A DNA stretch of 64,000 nucleotides from Anaerococcus ihuae (lineage in GTDB: Bacteria; Bacillota; Clostridia; Tissierellales; Peptoniphilaceae). The number at the start of each line of letters is the position of its first letter. The stretch's first letter is position 1. Location: the NCBI RefSeq assembly GCF_928368155.1, contig NZ_CAKMRU010000003.1, positions 62,001-126,000 of the forward strand, in the 5' to 3' direction. Under the pieces are notes generated by a model. It saw only the letters and a list, made by a program, of their open reading frames with translations. It searched no databases and was not told the origin of the DNA. Below, one piece after another: positions 35,301 to 43,402 of this stretch. The translations under genes and the position numbers were made by a program.

Positions 35301-36275
35301 CTATTGAAGATCTGTAGTATAAAATCCCTTGCCTATTATTGATGAAGTGTCTAGAACTGTTATAAAGCAACGGGGATCTATTTCTTTTATATATTTTCTA
35401 AATAAAACCGCCTCGTAATCATTTGTTACACATAAAAATACTGATTGGTCTTTTTTGTAATATAGGCCTGTTCCTTCTAATACAGTTGCCGACCTATTTA
35501 ATTTGTCCCTAATAAATACACTTATTTCTTCTTGCTTTGATGTTATTATTAAAAATAGTTTGGCAGTATTGAATGATTTTATAAATTCATTTACTACAAG
35601 TCCTTTCATCAAAAGTCCAAGACATGATAGGAGTCCTATTTCTACTCCAAAAATTTTTATTGATAATAGGGTCAAAATGGAATCTCCTATCAAAAGTGAT
35701 TTACCTATATTTAAATTTGTGTATTTATTTATAATCATGGCAATTATATCTGTGCCCCCGCTTGAGGCTGCTAAATTAAATAAAATTGATGAGCCTAGGG
35801 CTGGTATTAAAACTGCACAAAATAATTCCAACAGTTTATTATCTGTAAAGGGAGTTGTATGGGGAATTATTTTACTAAGAAAAAGAGCTGTCAAGGAATT
35901 TAGTATGGATACATAGCCTGTTTTCATTACAAATTTTTTTCCTAAAATAAAATATGCCACAACCAACAAAGTCACGTTTAAAATTAAAGTTATAAGAGCA
36001 GGGGAAAGAGGAAGGCTATTTGAAAGCAGTATGGATGCCCCCTCTACTCCACCTATTACAAAATGGTTGGGATATTTAAAAAAATGTGTGCCGTTTGCCA
36101 TAAGTATTGCAGCAAAACTCATTAGGAAAAATTTTTTTCTATTACTTAAGGGCTCGTGGGCAAATTTATCTTTTTGCTTATCTTTTCTTAAAATTTTTAT
36201 TGCAGCATTTCTTTCAAGTATATGTCTAATTTTTTCTTTTTCCGAAAGCTCATTAGGATCTATTTTTTCTTTCAT
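35301..36275 (-). CDS. YitT family membrane protein (DUF161-DUF2179)
   Basis: 324 aa: a charged 50-residue N-terminus, five or six membrane helices (about 50-230) of the YitT type with GGVEGASILL and AASSGGTDIIA, then the soluble DUF2179 domain (about 240-320). The extended N-terminus is unusual for the family. GGAGG is 21 bases upstream, a loose fit. Function unknown; some relatives take part in cysteine or other small-molecule traffic. Same strand as the GT8 gene. Confidence 0.85.
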   Translation of the reverse strand: MKEKIDPNELSEKEKIRHILERNAAIKILRKDKQKDKFAHEPLSNRKKFFLMSFAAILMANGTHFFKYPNHFVIGGVEGASILLSNSLPLSPALITLILNVTLLVVAYFILGKKFVMKTGYVSILNSLTALFLSKIIPHTTPFTDNKLLELFCAVLIPALGSSILFNLAASSGGTDIIAMIINKYTNLNIGKSLLIGDSILTLLSIKIFGVEIGLLSCLGLLMKGLVVNEFIKSFNTAKLFLIITSKQEEISVFIRDKLNRSATVLEGTGLYYKKDQSVFLCVTNDYEAVLFRKYIKEIDPRCFITVLDTSSIIGKGFYTTDLQ

Positions 36276-36303
36276 TTTAAATTTTTTTAATCCTCCAAGT
36301 TTA

Positions 36304-36331
36304 TAAAAAAAAAGCCTAGCGGCTTTTTTTT
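36304..36331. terminator. Terminator after the CofE-like gene
   Basis: AAAAGCC-TAGC-GGCTTTT with T runs on both sides; on the minus strand it ends the CofE-like transcript. Confidence 0.85.
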
Positions 36332-37511
36332 AATCATTTGAATAATTATCAAAATACCCTTGAATAAGAACAACAGGAGTTCCCTTATCTCCAGAACCTG
36401 ATGTTAAATCGCAAAGTGATCCTAAAAGATCTGTGATTTGTCTAGGTGTTGTTCCTAGTGTTTCATCACTTCCTTTTAAGTCTTCTGCTTTTTGAGAAAT
36501 TCTTTCTCTCATTTTTGCGGTTCTTTCATCAATTGATAAATCTTTTAATTCATTATCAGCTATATATTTTATTTTGATTTCGTTTGGTGTTCCAGAAAGT
36601 CCTTTTGTAAAGGCTGGGGAAACAACTGGATCTGCAAGTTCCCAAATTTTTCCTACTGGATCTTTGAAGGCACCGTCACCGTAGATCATAACTTCAACTT
36701 CTTTATTATATTTTTCAATAAGTTTTTTTTGAAGTTCATCTACAAATTTTTGTCCATCTCTTGGGAATAATTTTACTACATCGTCTGTAGAAAGATTTGA
36801 TCCAAGTAAACCGTAATCTTCGTTATAGCCTGATCCATCAACTGATTGTGTCATTATTTCATCAAGTCCATAAACTTCTTTTGCTCCAGATTTTTCTAGA
36901 AGTTTTTTTGTTAAATCTCTAGTATGAATTTGGCAAACTAAAACACTTTTTGTAAATTTTAGTACATCTTTTGGATTATTAAAGAAATGAACCTCACTGT
37001 TTTTTGCCATTTCTTTGTAAAGTGAAATATAGTCAACTCCAGTAAATTGATGTTTGTAATCTCCTGCAAGTTTTCTAAATTCTTCTTCTGATAAAATATC
37101 TGAATAAGGATTTACATCACTTTCAAATAAATCCATTCTGTCCATAATGTAGTTTCCTACTTCATCTTGTGGATAAGATAAGCAAATGTGAAGTTTTTTT
37201 CCACTCAAAGCAAAAGCTTTTAGCATTATTGAAAATCTATTTCTACTTAAAATTGGAAATAGTATTGCTATTTCATCTTCTTTAAATTTGTTGTTGATGT
37301 CTTTAGCAATTTGTTCACAACTTGCATAATTTCCTTGAGCTCTTGCTACAAGGGATTCTGTAATGCAAACTACATCCTTATCGTTTATTTCGATATTTTT
37401 TGATTCGACAGCCTTATTTACGCTATCAAATACAATATCTACTAAGTTATCTCCTGTCTCAATAATAGGTGTCCTAACACCCATTGATACTGTTCCTATT
37501 AATCTATCCAT
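36330..37511 (-). CDS. CofE-like protein (F420-0:gamma-glutamyl ligase family)
   Basis: 393 aa resembling the PF01996 family: start RLIGTVSMGVRTPIIETGDNLVDI, KDVVCITESLVARAQGN near 45-60, and acidic metal-binding segments such as VYGDGAFKDPVG. CofE adds glutamate to coenzyme F420 in archaea and actinobacteria. No F420 genes are seen here and anaerobic Firmicutes of this kind are not known to make F420, so the true substrate is probably different. AAGGAGC before ATG. Monocistronic. Confidence 0.75.
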   Translation of the reverse strand: MDRLIGTVSMGVRTPIIETGDNLVDIVFDSVNKAVESKNIEINDKDVVCITESLVARAQGNYASCEQIAKDINNKFKEDEIAILFPILSRNRFSIMLKAFALSGKKLHICLSYPQDEVGNYIMDRMDLFESDVNPYSDILSEEEFRKLAGDYKHQFTGVDYISLYKEMAKNSEVHFFNNPKDVLKFTKSVLVCQIHTRDLTKKLLEKSGAKEVYGLDEIMTQSVDGSGYNEDYGLLGSNLSTDDVVKLFPRDGQKFVDELQKKLIEKYNKEVEVMIYGDGAFKDPVGKIWELADPVVSPAFTKGLSGTPNEIKIKYIADNELKDLSIDERTAKMRERISQKAEDLKGSDETLGTTPRQITDLLGSLCDLTSGSGDKGTPVVLIQGYFDNYSND

Positions 37512-37577
37512 ACATGCTCCTTCCTCACGTATTATACATTAATTTTTTTAAAAAATAAAGTTAAAATTTTATTTTTT

Positions 37578-37952
37578 TTACGATTTTATTTTTTGTTTTT
37601 TCTTGCATTTTGGGCATTTGACAATTATTTTTCCTTTGCCTTTAGGAATACGTAATTCTTGTCCACATGATTTACATTTAATATACTTATATTTTTTATC
37701 TCCAAATATTTTCCTTTTAATTTTTCCATATTCTTTTTGAATTGGATTTAAAAATTTTAATTTAAAAATATAATTTTCACTATTTCTTTTTATTTCGTTT
37801 GTTGATATAGTCCTAAAAATCGCATAAAAAACTATAGCTAAGGGAAGAGCTTGCAAAAATTCAATTTTTGCAAAATAATTTATTAGCATAAGTCCTATTG
37901 CGAACCAAACTAGGCCTATAGAAAACTCATCAATTCCATGTCGTTTTTTCAA
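37578..37952 (-). CDS. Membrane protein with C-terminal zinc ribbon
   Basis: 124 aa: two hydrophobic segments (about 11-27 and 33-48), a basic linker, and a zinc ribbon with Cys93-x-x-Cys96 and Cys113-x-x-Cys116. The start codon appears to be TTG at 37952, preceded by GAAGGTG, two bases after the sirtuin stop, indicating coupling. Function unknown; similar small zinc-ribbon membrane proteins are common in Firmicutes without assigned role. Confidence 0.75.
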   Translation of the reverse strand: MKKRHGIDEFSIGLVWFAIGLMLINYFAKIEFLQALPLAIVFYAIFRTISTNEIKRNSENYIFKLKFLNPIQKEYGKIKRKIFGDKKYKYIKCKSCGQELRIPKGKGKIIVKCPKCKKKQKIKS

Positions 37953-37954
37953 AA

Positions 37955-38692
37955 TTAAACACCTTCTACTAATTCTTTCATTATTTTTGATATATCTCCT
38001 TTTAAAAGATAATCTGCTTTATTATCTTTTGGGGTAGGATCTCTATTTATAACTACAAGTTTATTTCCCCTATAAAAATCTATTAATCCTGCTGCAGGAT
38101 AAACAACCAAACTTGTTCCTCCAACTATTAAAACATCTGCCTCGCTGATTAATTTTACCGCATAGCTTATGTTGTCATTATTTAAACTTTCTCCATACAA
38201 AACAATATCTGGTCTAACAACTGATCCACACTCATCGCATTTTACTAAATCTTTAAATTTTTTTACATAAGATAAATCGAAATTTTTCCCACAAGATGTG
38301 CAATAATAATCTCTTAAATTTCCGTGAAGCTCAATTACATTTTTACTTCCTGCTTCTTGGTGAAGGGAATCTATATTTTGAGTAATAATTCCCTTTAGCT
38401 TTCCTTCTTTTTCAAGTTTTGTTAAAGCAAGGTGGCAGTCATTTGGTTTTATTCCTTCAATCATCAAATTTTCTTTTGCGTATTCCATAAATTCGTCTGG
38501 ATGATTTACGAAAAATTCATGGCTTAGCATATATTCTGGTGAGTATGATGAATTATTTTCTCTATTATAAAGTCCTGTCGCAGACCTAAAATCTGGAACT
38601 CCGGATGCGGTTGATACTCCTGCTCCTCCAAAAAATACAATATTATTTGACTCTTTTATTATTTTTTTGACTTCATTAATTTTATCATCCAT
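37955..38692 (-). CDS. cobB: NAD-dependent protein deacylase (sirtuin)
   Basis: 245 aa cytoplasmic class U/M sirtuin. NAD motifs GAGVSTASGVPDFRS (23-37) and TQNIDSLHQ (104-112), catalytic His123 (ELHG), and a structural zinc site Cys131, Cys134, Cys152, Cys155. Removes acetyl or other acyl groups from lysines, for example reactivating acetyl-CoA synthetase. AAGGAG before ATG. Followed directly by the zinc-ribbon membrane protein. Confidence 0.96.
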   Translation of the reverse strand: MDDKINEVKKIIKESNNIVFFGGAGVSTASGVPDFRSATGLYNRENNSSYSPEYMLSHEFFVNHPDEFMEYAKENLMIEGIKPNDCHLALTKLEKEGKLKGIITQNIDSLHQEAGSKNVIELHGNLRDYYCTSCGKNFDLSYVKKFKDLVKCDECGSVVRPDIVLYGESLNNDNISYAVKLISEADVLIVGGTSLVVYPAAGLIDFYRGNKLVVINRDPTPKDNKADYLLKGDISKIMKELVEGV

Positions 38693-38717
38693 AATATCTC
38701 CTTACTATGACTATACC

Positions 38718-38882
38718 CTACTTCTGCTTTTTAAATTTATTATCAATGCTTGCCCCAAAAAATGCTCCGATTACAGCACAAGCAACCGATACCATTTCTT
38801 TATTTGGAAAATTGTAGGCATTGTTTAAAATTATTGATATAATTACTCCTCCAATTATCCCTAAATACATATTTTTGTTCAT
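38718..38882 (-). CDS. 54-residue membrane peptide
   Basis: Short frame with ATG at 38882 and GAGGAAG ribosome site overlapping the end of the ABC permease gene. One or two hydrophobic stretches (YLGIIGGVIISIILNN, 6-21; VACAVIGAFFGASI, 33-46) and a basic tail. The overlap with the upstream gene and good ribosome site argue that it is real and part of the GntR/ABC operon. No function can be assigned; it might be a small transporter-associated protein. Confidence 0.65.
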   Translation of the reverse strand: MNKNMYLGIIGGVIISIILNNAYNFPNKEMVSVACAVIGAFFGASIDNKFKKQK

Positions 38883-38889
38883 AACTTCC

Positions 38890-39624
38890 TCACGATAAGT
38901 CTAAATCTTTTTTTAGTATTTTTGCATTTATCCAAAATAATCCTAGAAATATCAAAATATAATAAATAAATCCTGTAAGATTTATATAGGCTTCTCCCTG
39001 ATATTTTACATATGAATAAACAAAAGCCATATAATTATAATTTTTTAAAACAATTTTATTACTTAAAAGCAAAAAATTTTTATTTATAAAAAAGCCTATA
39101 GCAAAAATCAATCCTGTAATTATAAAAATCACGAAGGCTGATGTTTTTCTTCTAAATATAAACCTATCCAATTGCATATAAAAAAATATTAGCATAGAAA
39201 AAATATTTACTAAGTTCGTTGTAAAAACTAATGACAAAAGAGTCTTTGTATTTAGGTATTTTCCTACTATATAAAATAAAAAAACTGACAAAAACACCAA
39301 AAGCCAATAGAAAATATTTATCACTACAAGCTTTGCCCCTATAAATTCTTTTGCACTTATGGGAAGTGAGAATGTAAGTATTGACCTATTTGTATAAAGG
39401 TCCTTGTAAAATGTATTTATAATAAAATAGGAGATGGTTAGGATAAATACTACAAGTACAATAATTTCAATTGAATTTAAAGCTGAATTTATTTCAAGAG
39501 ATCTTGAAAATGCTCCTATAGTTTTTATTGATAAAAGTGATATTAGAAGAATTACAAAACTTGCAATTGTTGAGATAAAAAATTTCATATTTGATTTTAC
39601 ATCATATTTTAAATATTTTCTCAT
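38890..39624 (-). CDS. ABC-2 type membrane protein (second permease)
   Basis: 244 aa with six hydrophobic segments: two N-terminal (about 14-32, 46-68), middle pair (about 98-120, 130-150) and C-terminal pair (about 160-180, 215-240). Looks like a permease subunit of the YtrB-type ABC-2 system with the gene at 39634-40422. Charged start MRKYLKYDVKSNMKFF is typical of the group. AGGAGAAGG ribosome site, 9 bases after the first permease gene. Substrate unknown; relatives handle antimicrobial peptides or wall precursors. Confidence 0.75.
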   Translation of the reverse strand: MRKYLKYDVKSNMKFFISTIASFVILLISLLSIKTIGAFSRSLEINSALNSIEIIVLVVFILTISYFIINTFYKDLYTNRSILTFSLPISAKEFIGAKLVVINIFYWLLVFLSVFLFYIVGKYLNTKTLLSLVFTTNLVNIFSMLIFFYMQLDRFIFRRKTSAFVIFIITGLIFAIGFFINKNFLLLSNKIVLKNYNYMAFVYSYVKYQGEAYINLTGFIYYILIFLGLFWINAKILKKDLDLS

Positions 39625-39633
39625 ATCCTTCTC

Positions 39634-40422
39634 CTAAAAATCTATCTTTTCTTCTATCAAAAATACATTGTAGAAAAATGTAACTGCTATTATTAAAACA
39701 GAAAAAACCAACATCCAAATATTAATCCCCAAAATTTTTCCATCGACTCCATTATAAAGCATGGATATATCAAGGCCGTTTATGTTGATTATTCTTTGTA
39801 TTGAAAAATCTTTAAATTTTAAAATAATGGGACTTATTGTATAAATATTTCTTAAAAGCCAAACAATTATTGTAAATAAAACAATGGATAAAACCACCGA
39901 AACAAAGGAATAATACCTTCTAAAAATTTGTACTTTTGAAAGTGTAATTCCAAAAACCAAAAGTAGGTAGGCTATGGAATAATAAATTTCACAAACAAAA
40001 ACATAAAGCATTAGAACTTTTAAGGAAATATTATTTAAGCTTTCATTAATTCCCAAAAATTTTGTAGTCAAAATTAGAGAGCCAACAAAAATTACTAGGC
40101 TTAAAAATCCAAAAATCAAACTTGCCAAAAATTTTGCAAAAATTATCTTACTTGCCGAAATATTTATGGTAAAGGTAATGTAGGATGACTTATCAAAAAT
40201 ATCTCTTTTATATCTTACGGTAAAAAATATCAAAGATATTGATAAAATTATTATGGCAAGGGCTACTAGTAGAATAAAAAATGAAGTAGTCTTATTTTCC
40301 ATATCAAAGCTATTAAATTTGTAAAATATGCCAAGTAAGGCTTGAGAAATTATGGCGAAAATTGCCATAATTAAGAAAAATCCTCTTGATCTTTTTAATT
40401 CATATTTCAAAAACTTAATCAT
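39634..40422 (-). CDS. ABC-2 type membrane protein (first permease)
   Basis: 262 aa with about six helices (about 14-32, 48-68, 100-122, 135-158, 172-192, 232-252) and a start MIKFLKYELKRSRG similar to its neighbour, implying a duplicated permease pair. Its ATG overlaps the stop of the ATP-binding gene by 4 bases. Together with 38890-39624 it should form a heterodimeric channel powered by the ATPase at 40419-41117. Confidence 0.78.
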   Translation of the reverse strand: MIKFLKYELKRSRGFFLIMAIFAIISQALLGIFYKFNSFDMENKTTSFFILLVALAIIILSISLIFFTVRYKRDIFDKSSYITFTINISASKIIFAKFLASLIFGFLSLVIFVGSLILTTKFLGINESLNNISLKVLMLYVFVCEIYYSIAYLLLVFGITLSKVQIFRRYYSFVSVVLSIVLFTIIVWLLRNIYTISPIILKFKDFSIQRIININGLDISMLYNGVDGKILGINIWMLVFSVLIIAVTFFYNVFLIEEKIDF

Positions 40423-41117
40423 ATTACAAAAATTTCCTTATACAAATCTACCATTTGCTTTTTATATTTATCCCTTAAATCTTCAGCATCTTCTTCCAAA
40501 AGAATTTGTCCTCTTTGGATAAAGGCAGCTCTGTCAAAAAGATTTTCCAAATCTCCAATTTGATGGGTTGTGATAATAATTGTCCTACCTATATCTACAG
40601 TTTTTATTATTGCAGATAAAATCATATCCTTGGCAATTGGATCAACTCCCTCAATAGGTTCATCCAAAATATATAATTTTGTATCACGAGAAAGAGTCAA
40701 AGCCAAAAGAAGTCTTTCCTTCATTCCCTTTGACAATTTATCAGAATAGCCCTCTTTTGGAATTTTCATAAATTCAAAAAGTTCCTTGCAAACTCTCATA
40801 TTAAAATCATCATAAAAATCCCTATAAAGATTTACCGTATCTTCAATCGTCAAATTATCATAAAGATGGTAGGCATCAGGAAGGTAGGAAATAATTTTTT
40901 TAGTTTCAACGCCAACTTCTTTCCCATCTATTAAAATTTCCCCATCATTTGGCTTAATAAGACCCATAATACATTTTAAAAGAGTAGTTTTTCCCGAGCC
41001 ATTTGGGCCCATAAGTCCCAAAATTTTTCCTCTTTCAAGTTTTAAATTTATACCATCAAGCACGTTTTTTTTGCCGTAAGTTTTTTTCAAATTTTTAATT
41101 TCTAATATATTATCCAT
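40419..41117 (-). CDS. ABC transporter ATP-binding protein (YtrB-like)
   Basis: 232-residue ATPase: Walker A GPNGSGKTT near 36-44, signature LSKGMKERLLLAL near 132 and Walker B LYILDEPIEGVDPIA. The LSKGM form of the signature is characteristic of the YtrB/BcrA exporter group. A GTG at 41123 extends the frame by two codons; ATG at 41117 with GAGGA upstream is preferred. It overlaps the GntR gene stop, so regulator, ATPase and permeases are coupled. Confidence 0.9.
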   Translation of the reverse strand: MDNILEIKNLKKTYGKKNVLDGINLKLERGKILGLMGPNGSGKTTLLKCIMGLIKPNDGEILIDGKEVGVETKKIISYLPDAYHLYDNLTIEDTVNLYRDFYDDFNMRVCKELFEFMKIPKEGYSDKLSKGMKERLLLALTLSRDTKLYILDEPIEGVDPIAKDMILSAIIKTVDIGRTIIITTHQIGDLENLFDRAAFIQRGQILLEEDAEDLRDKYKKQMVDLYKEIFVI

Positions 41118-41460
41118 TTGCACTCATCCTCAAAGCCACAAAATCATAAACCCCCTCGTTGGAAATTCCAATTGAATTCATATTTTTCAAAAATTCATTC
41201 AAATATCCATTTGCAAATTCAACAATTAGGGCATTTTTCTTATTTTCATCAATTTTCATATAATAATAATCACTTTTTGCCTCAATCAAATCCTCATCCA
41301 AAAGTCTTTGGTAGGTTTTATCGACATAAGAAGGATTTACCCTAAATTTATTAATAAGAAATTCCTTCTCATAAAATTTATCCCCATTTTTTAGAAAATT
41401 ATTAATAATATTTTTGGCAACAAAGTTTCTAATTTCATTATTTACTGACCTATCTTCCAT
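41110..41460 (-). CDS. YtrA-like GntR-family regulator
   Basis: 116 aa: winged helix at about 5-70 (NEIRNFVAKNIINNFLKNGDKF ... VNPSYVDKTYQRLLDEDLI) and a short C-terminal helical region (about 80-112) typical of the YtrA subfamily rather than the large ligand-binding domain. Normally represses its own ABC operon until wall-acting compounds appear. AAAGGAG before ATG. First gene of the operon. The recognition segment departs from the usual GxxLPSxR motif. Confidence 0.8.
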   Translation of the reverse strand: MEDRSVNNEIRNFVAKNIINNFLKNGDKFYEKEFLINKFRVNPSYVDKTYQRLLDEDLIEAKSDYYYMKIDENKKNALIVEFANGYLNEFLKNMNSIGISNEGVYDFVALRMSANG

Positions 41461-41470
41461 ATTTGCTCCT

Positions 41471-41743
41471 TTAATCTACTATATTAAGCTTAGATAAAAA
41501 ATCAATTTCCAAAAGAAAATCAAGACTTACCTTCATAAAACATGACAAAAATTTCTCCCCATATTGACCCAAATTATTGTAAATTTCTTGGTAATTTTCA
41601 ATAATTATTTTCTCATCAACCATAGAAAGAGCATCAAAAAGACCGTCAAGATTATTAACCTCATACTCAAAATCAATTTTTTCATTCAAATAAGAAAAGG
41701 CCTCATCCCTTGACTTAAATTTATTTCCATCCAAAAAAATCAT
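41471..41743 (-). CDS. Barstar-family ribonuclease inhibitor
   Basis: 90 aa. The block VNNLDGLFDAL (29-39) matches the barnase-binding helix of barstar, with Asp33 and Asp37 corresponding to barstar Asp35 and Asp39. Should bind and block the adjacent RNase in the cytoplasm. Starts directly after the RNase stop (TAG-ATG), with GAGGAG inside the RNase end, so nuclease and inhibitor are made together. Ends 10 bases before the GntR gene. Confidence 0.88.
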   Translation of the reverse strand: MIFLDGNKFKSRDEAFSYLNEKIDFEYEVNNLDGLFDALSMVDEKIIIENYQEIYNNLGQYGEKFLSCFMKVSLDFLLEIDFLSKLNIVD

Positions 41744-42193
41744 CTATTTCTCCTCAGTAAAACTTTCGTAGTGGTCAGATGTATAAAAAATATTAAAATC
41801 TTCATCATAAATTAATCTTTCACTACCACGTCTTCCGCCAAAATAATTTACATCACACTCCTTGTAATTAGCCTTTGGAAGTTTATTTTCAAAATTTCCA
41901 AAATAATCACCACCAATTACTCCCTTGTCGGTAACTTCCCACAAATTTCCCTTTTTAGGAATCCATCCAAGTTTTCTCGCCTCTTTTTTCGTCAAAAAAT
42001 TTGGAGGAAGTTTTTTATATGCCTTAATATAATCAACTACATCATCTTTTTTATAATAAGCCTTGTCTTCAAGAAGACTTGTGCATTCAACTGCTTCATT
42101 AGAATTAATATTTTCATGCCTTACACATCCGCTAAAAGCAAAAATAAGAAAAAAGCTTAAAATAAATTTATAAAAAATCTTTTTAATTTTCAT
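41744..42193 (-). CDS. Barnase-family guanyl-preferring ribonuclease, lipoprotein
   Basis: 149 aa. Signal peptide with lipobox FSGC (Cys23), so the enzyme is exported and lipid-anchored; a short linker is followed by the barnase domain (about 45-147). Catalytic residues by alignment: Glu112 (YKECDVNY; barnase Glu73), Arg126 (GSERLIY; Arg87) and His141 (SDHYESF; His102), plus GGRRG. All intact. Encoded with barstar immunity. Usual barnase is freely secreted, so a lipid anchor is notable. Role may be RNA scavenging or interbacterial competition. Confidence 0.9.
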   Translation of the reverse strand: MKIKKIFYKFILSFFLIFAFSGCVRHENINSNEAVECTSLLEDKAYYKKDDVVDYIKAYKKLPPNFLTKKEARKLGWIPKKGNLWEVTDKGVIGGDYFGNFENKLPKANYKECDVNYFGGRRGSERLIYDEDFNIFYTSDHYESFTEEK

Positions 42194-42236
42194 TTAATTT
42201 CTCCTTTGCTATAATTATATCAGAAAGGATAAAAAT

Positions 42237-42704
42237 ATGAATGTATTAATATCAAGATGTCTTTTGGGAATAAATTGTCGCTACGACGGAAAAAATAACG
42301 AAATTAAAAATTTAAAAGAAAAATTTCCCCAAGTAAATTTCATAGATGTCTGCCCAGAAGTAGATTCTGGAATGAAAACACCAAGAAAACCATGTGAGAT
42401 AAAAAATTCTAGAGTAATAAATGTTGATGGGAAAGATTTTACAAAAAATTTCAAAAAAGGCGGACAAATCGCCCTAGAAATTTGTAAGAAAAATAATATA
42501 AAAATCGCCCTCTTAAAAGCAAAATCCCCATCTTGTGGAAAAGATTTGATTTATGATGGAAATTTTAATAAAAATTTAATAAAAGGCGACGGAATAACTT
42601 GCCAAATCTTAAAGAAAAATGGTATAATTATTTTCAGTGAGAAAGAAATCGAAGATTTTTATGCTTACTTATCAGCTAAATTAAGCGAATCTTACAAAAA
42701 TTAA
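42237..42704 (+). CDS. DUF523 family protein
   Basis: 155 aa cytoplasmic protein with family motifs at the start (SRCLLGINCRYDG, 6-18), VCPEVDSGM (38-46), RKPCEI and KSPSCG (95-100). Conserved Cys residues suggest metal or Fe-S binding, but function is unknown. Promoter-like TATAAT at about 42211 and AGAAAGG ribosome site. Divergent from the barnase gene. Monocistronic, ending 20 bases before the tRNA promoter. Confidence 0.88.
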   Translation: MNVLISRCLLGINCRYDGKNNEIKNLKEKFPQVNFIDVCPEVDSGMKTPRKPCEIKNSRVINVDGKDFTKNFKKGGQIALEICKKNNIKIALLKAKSPSCGKDLIYDGNFNKNLIKGDGITCQILKKNGIIIFSEKEIEDFYAYLSAKLSESYKN

Positions 42705-42722
42705 AAAACTTTTAAAAAAGAT

Positions 42723-42751
42723 TTGACAAATAATTTTAAAGCTGGTATATT
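42723..42751 (+). promoter_or_regulatory. tRNA-Pro promoter
   Basis: Consensus TTGACA (42723-42728), 17-base spacer, TATATT (42746-42751), 20 bases before the mature tRNA. Confidence 0.88.
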
Positions 42752-42771
42752 ATATATTGTCGTTAGGACAT

Positions 42772-42848
42772 CGGGGTGTGGCGCAGCTTGGTAGCGCGCG
42801 TGGTTTGGGACCATGAGGCCGAAGGTTCGAATCCTTTCACCCCGACCA
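42772..42848 (+). tRNA. tRNA-Pro (anticodon UGG)
   Basis: 77-base cloverleaf: acceptor CGGGGTG pairs with CACCCCG, D arm GCGC...GCGC, anticodon stem CGTGG/CCATG with loop TTTGGGA (anticodon TGG), T arm with GGTTCGAATCC, discriminator A and encoded CCA. Strong promoter upstream and terminator downstream, so it is an independent single-gene unit. Confidence 0.97.
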
Positions 42849-42855
42849 TTTTTTT

Positions 42856-42931
42856 GCAAGCTAAAGCTTGCTTTTTTAGTTGTAATACGTAAATTTTCCC
42901 TTTTAAAAACGCACCGAGCGGTGCTTTTTTT
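42856..42931 (+). terminator. Two terminators after tRNA-Pro
   Basis: GCAAGC-TAAA-GCTTGC with T6 (42856-42877) ends the tRNA transcript. A second, GCACC-GAGC-GGTGC with T7 (42911-42931), has no visible gene before it. Confidence 0.88.
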
Positions 42932-43402
42932 ATGCCTATTTTTAAAAATAAATTCTTTAGTAATAAAAAAAGAAAAACAACTCATAGCAAATTTTATAAA
43001 TAGATCTCTACACTCCCTCATACTAAAACATGTTTGTTTCATAAACTCTCCAGTGCTACAACACGTTGAGACTGTAGTATTGATATCAAGAAAATAGGAT
43101 AATAGCATATAAAAGCATTAAAATGAATAGCTTTTAGGATTTAAAAAAATCTTAAAAGCTATTTTTTATTAGAAAAAAACTTGTGGGAAAATCAAATCAT
43201 GAAAGTCATAGTTTTTGTATCTTTTGTTAAAGTATTTTAATATTTGGGTAGAACTATAAAAATAAGGAAATAGTCATTATGATTATTATAAATTTTTTTA
43301 TTATTAATTAGAAAATAGTAAATTGCTAGTAAATATAGGTAAATAGAATTTTAGACACAACAAAAAAATTTGCTATATAAAAAATTAAATTAGGAGAAAC
43401 TA
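42932..43402. other. Non-coding gap with one hairpin
   Basis: I see no convincing gene. A 16-bp imperfect inverted repeat around AATAGCTTTTA (43126-43142 with 43148-43163) ends in a T run and looks like a terminator, though nothing recognisable precedes it. The rest is AT-rich and may hold the promoter of the FNR-type gene and degraded sequence. Confidence 0.5.

Noticed and set aside
42701-43108. 135-codon minus-strand frame across tRNA-Pro with RIRTFGLMVPNHARYQAAPHPD-like residues
   Set aside because: This is the well-known false frame antisense to a proline tRNA; the tRNA, its promoter and its terminator explain the sequence.
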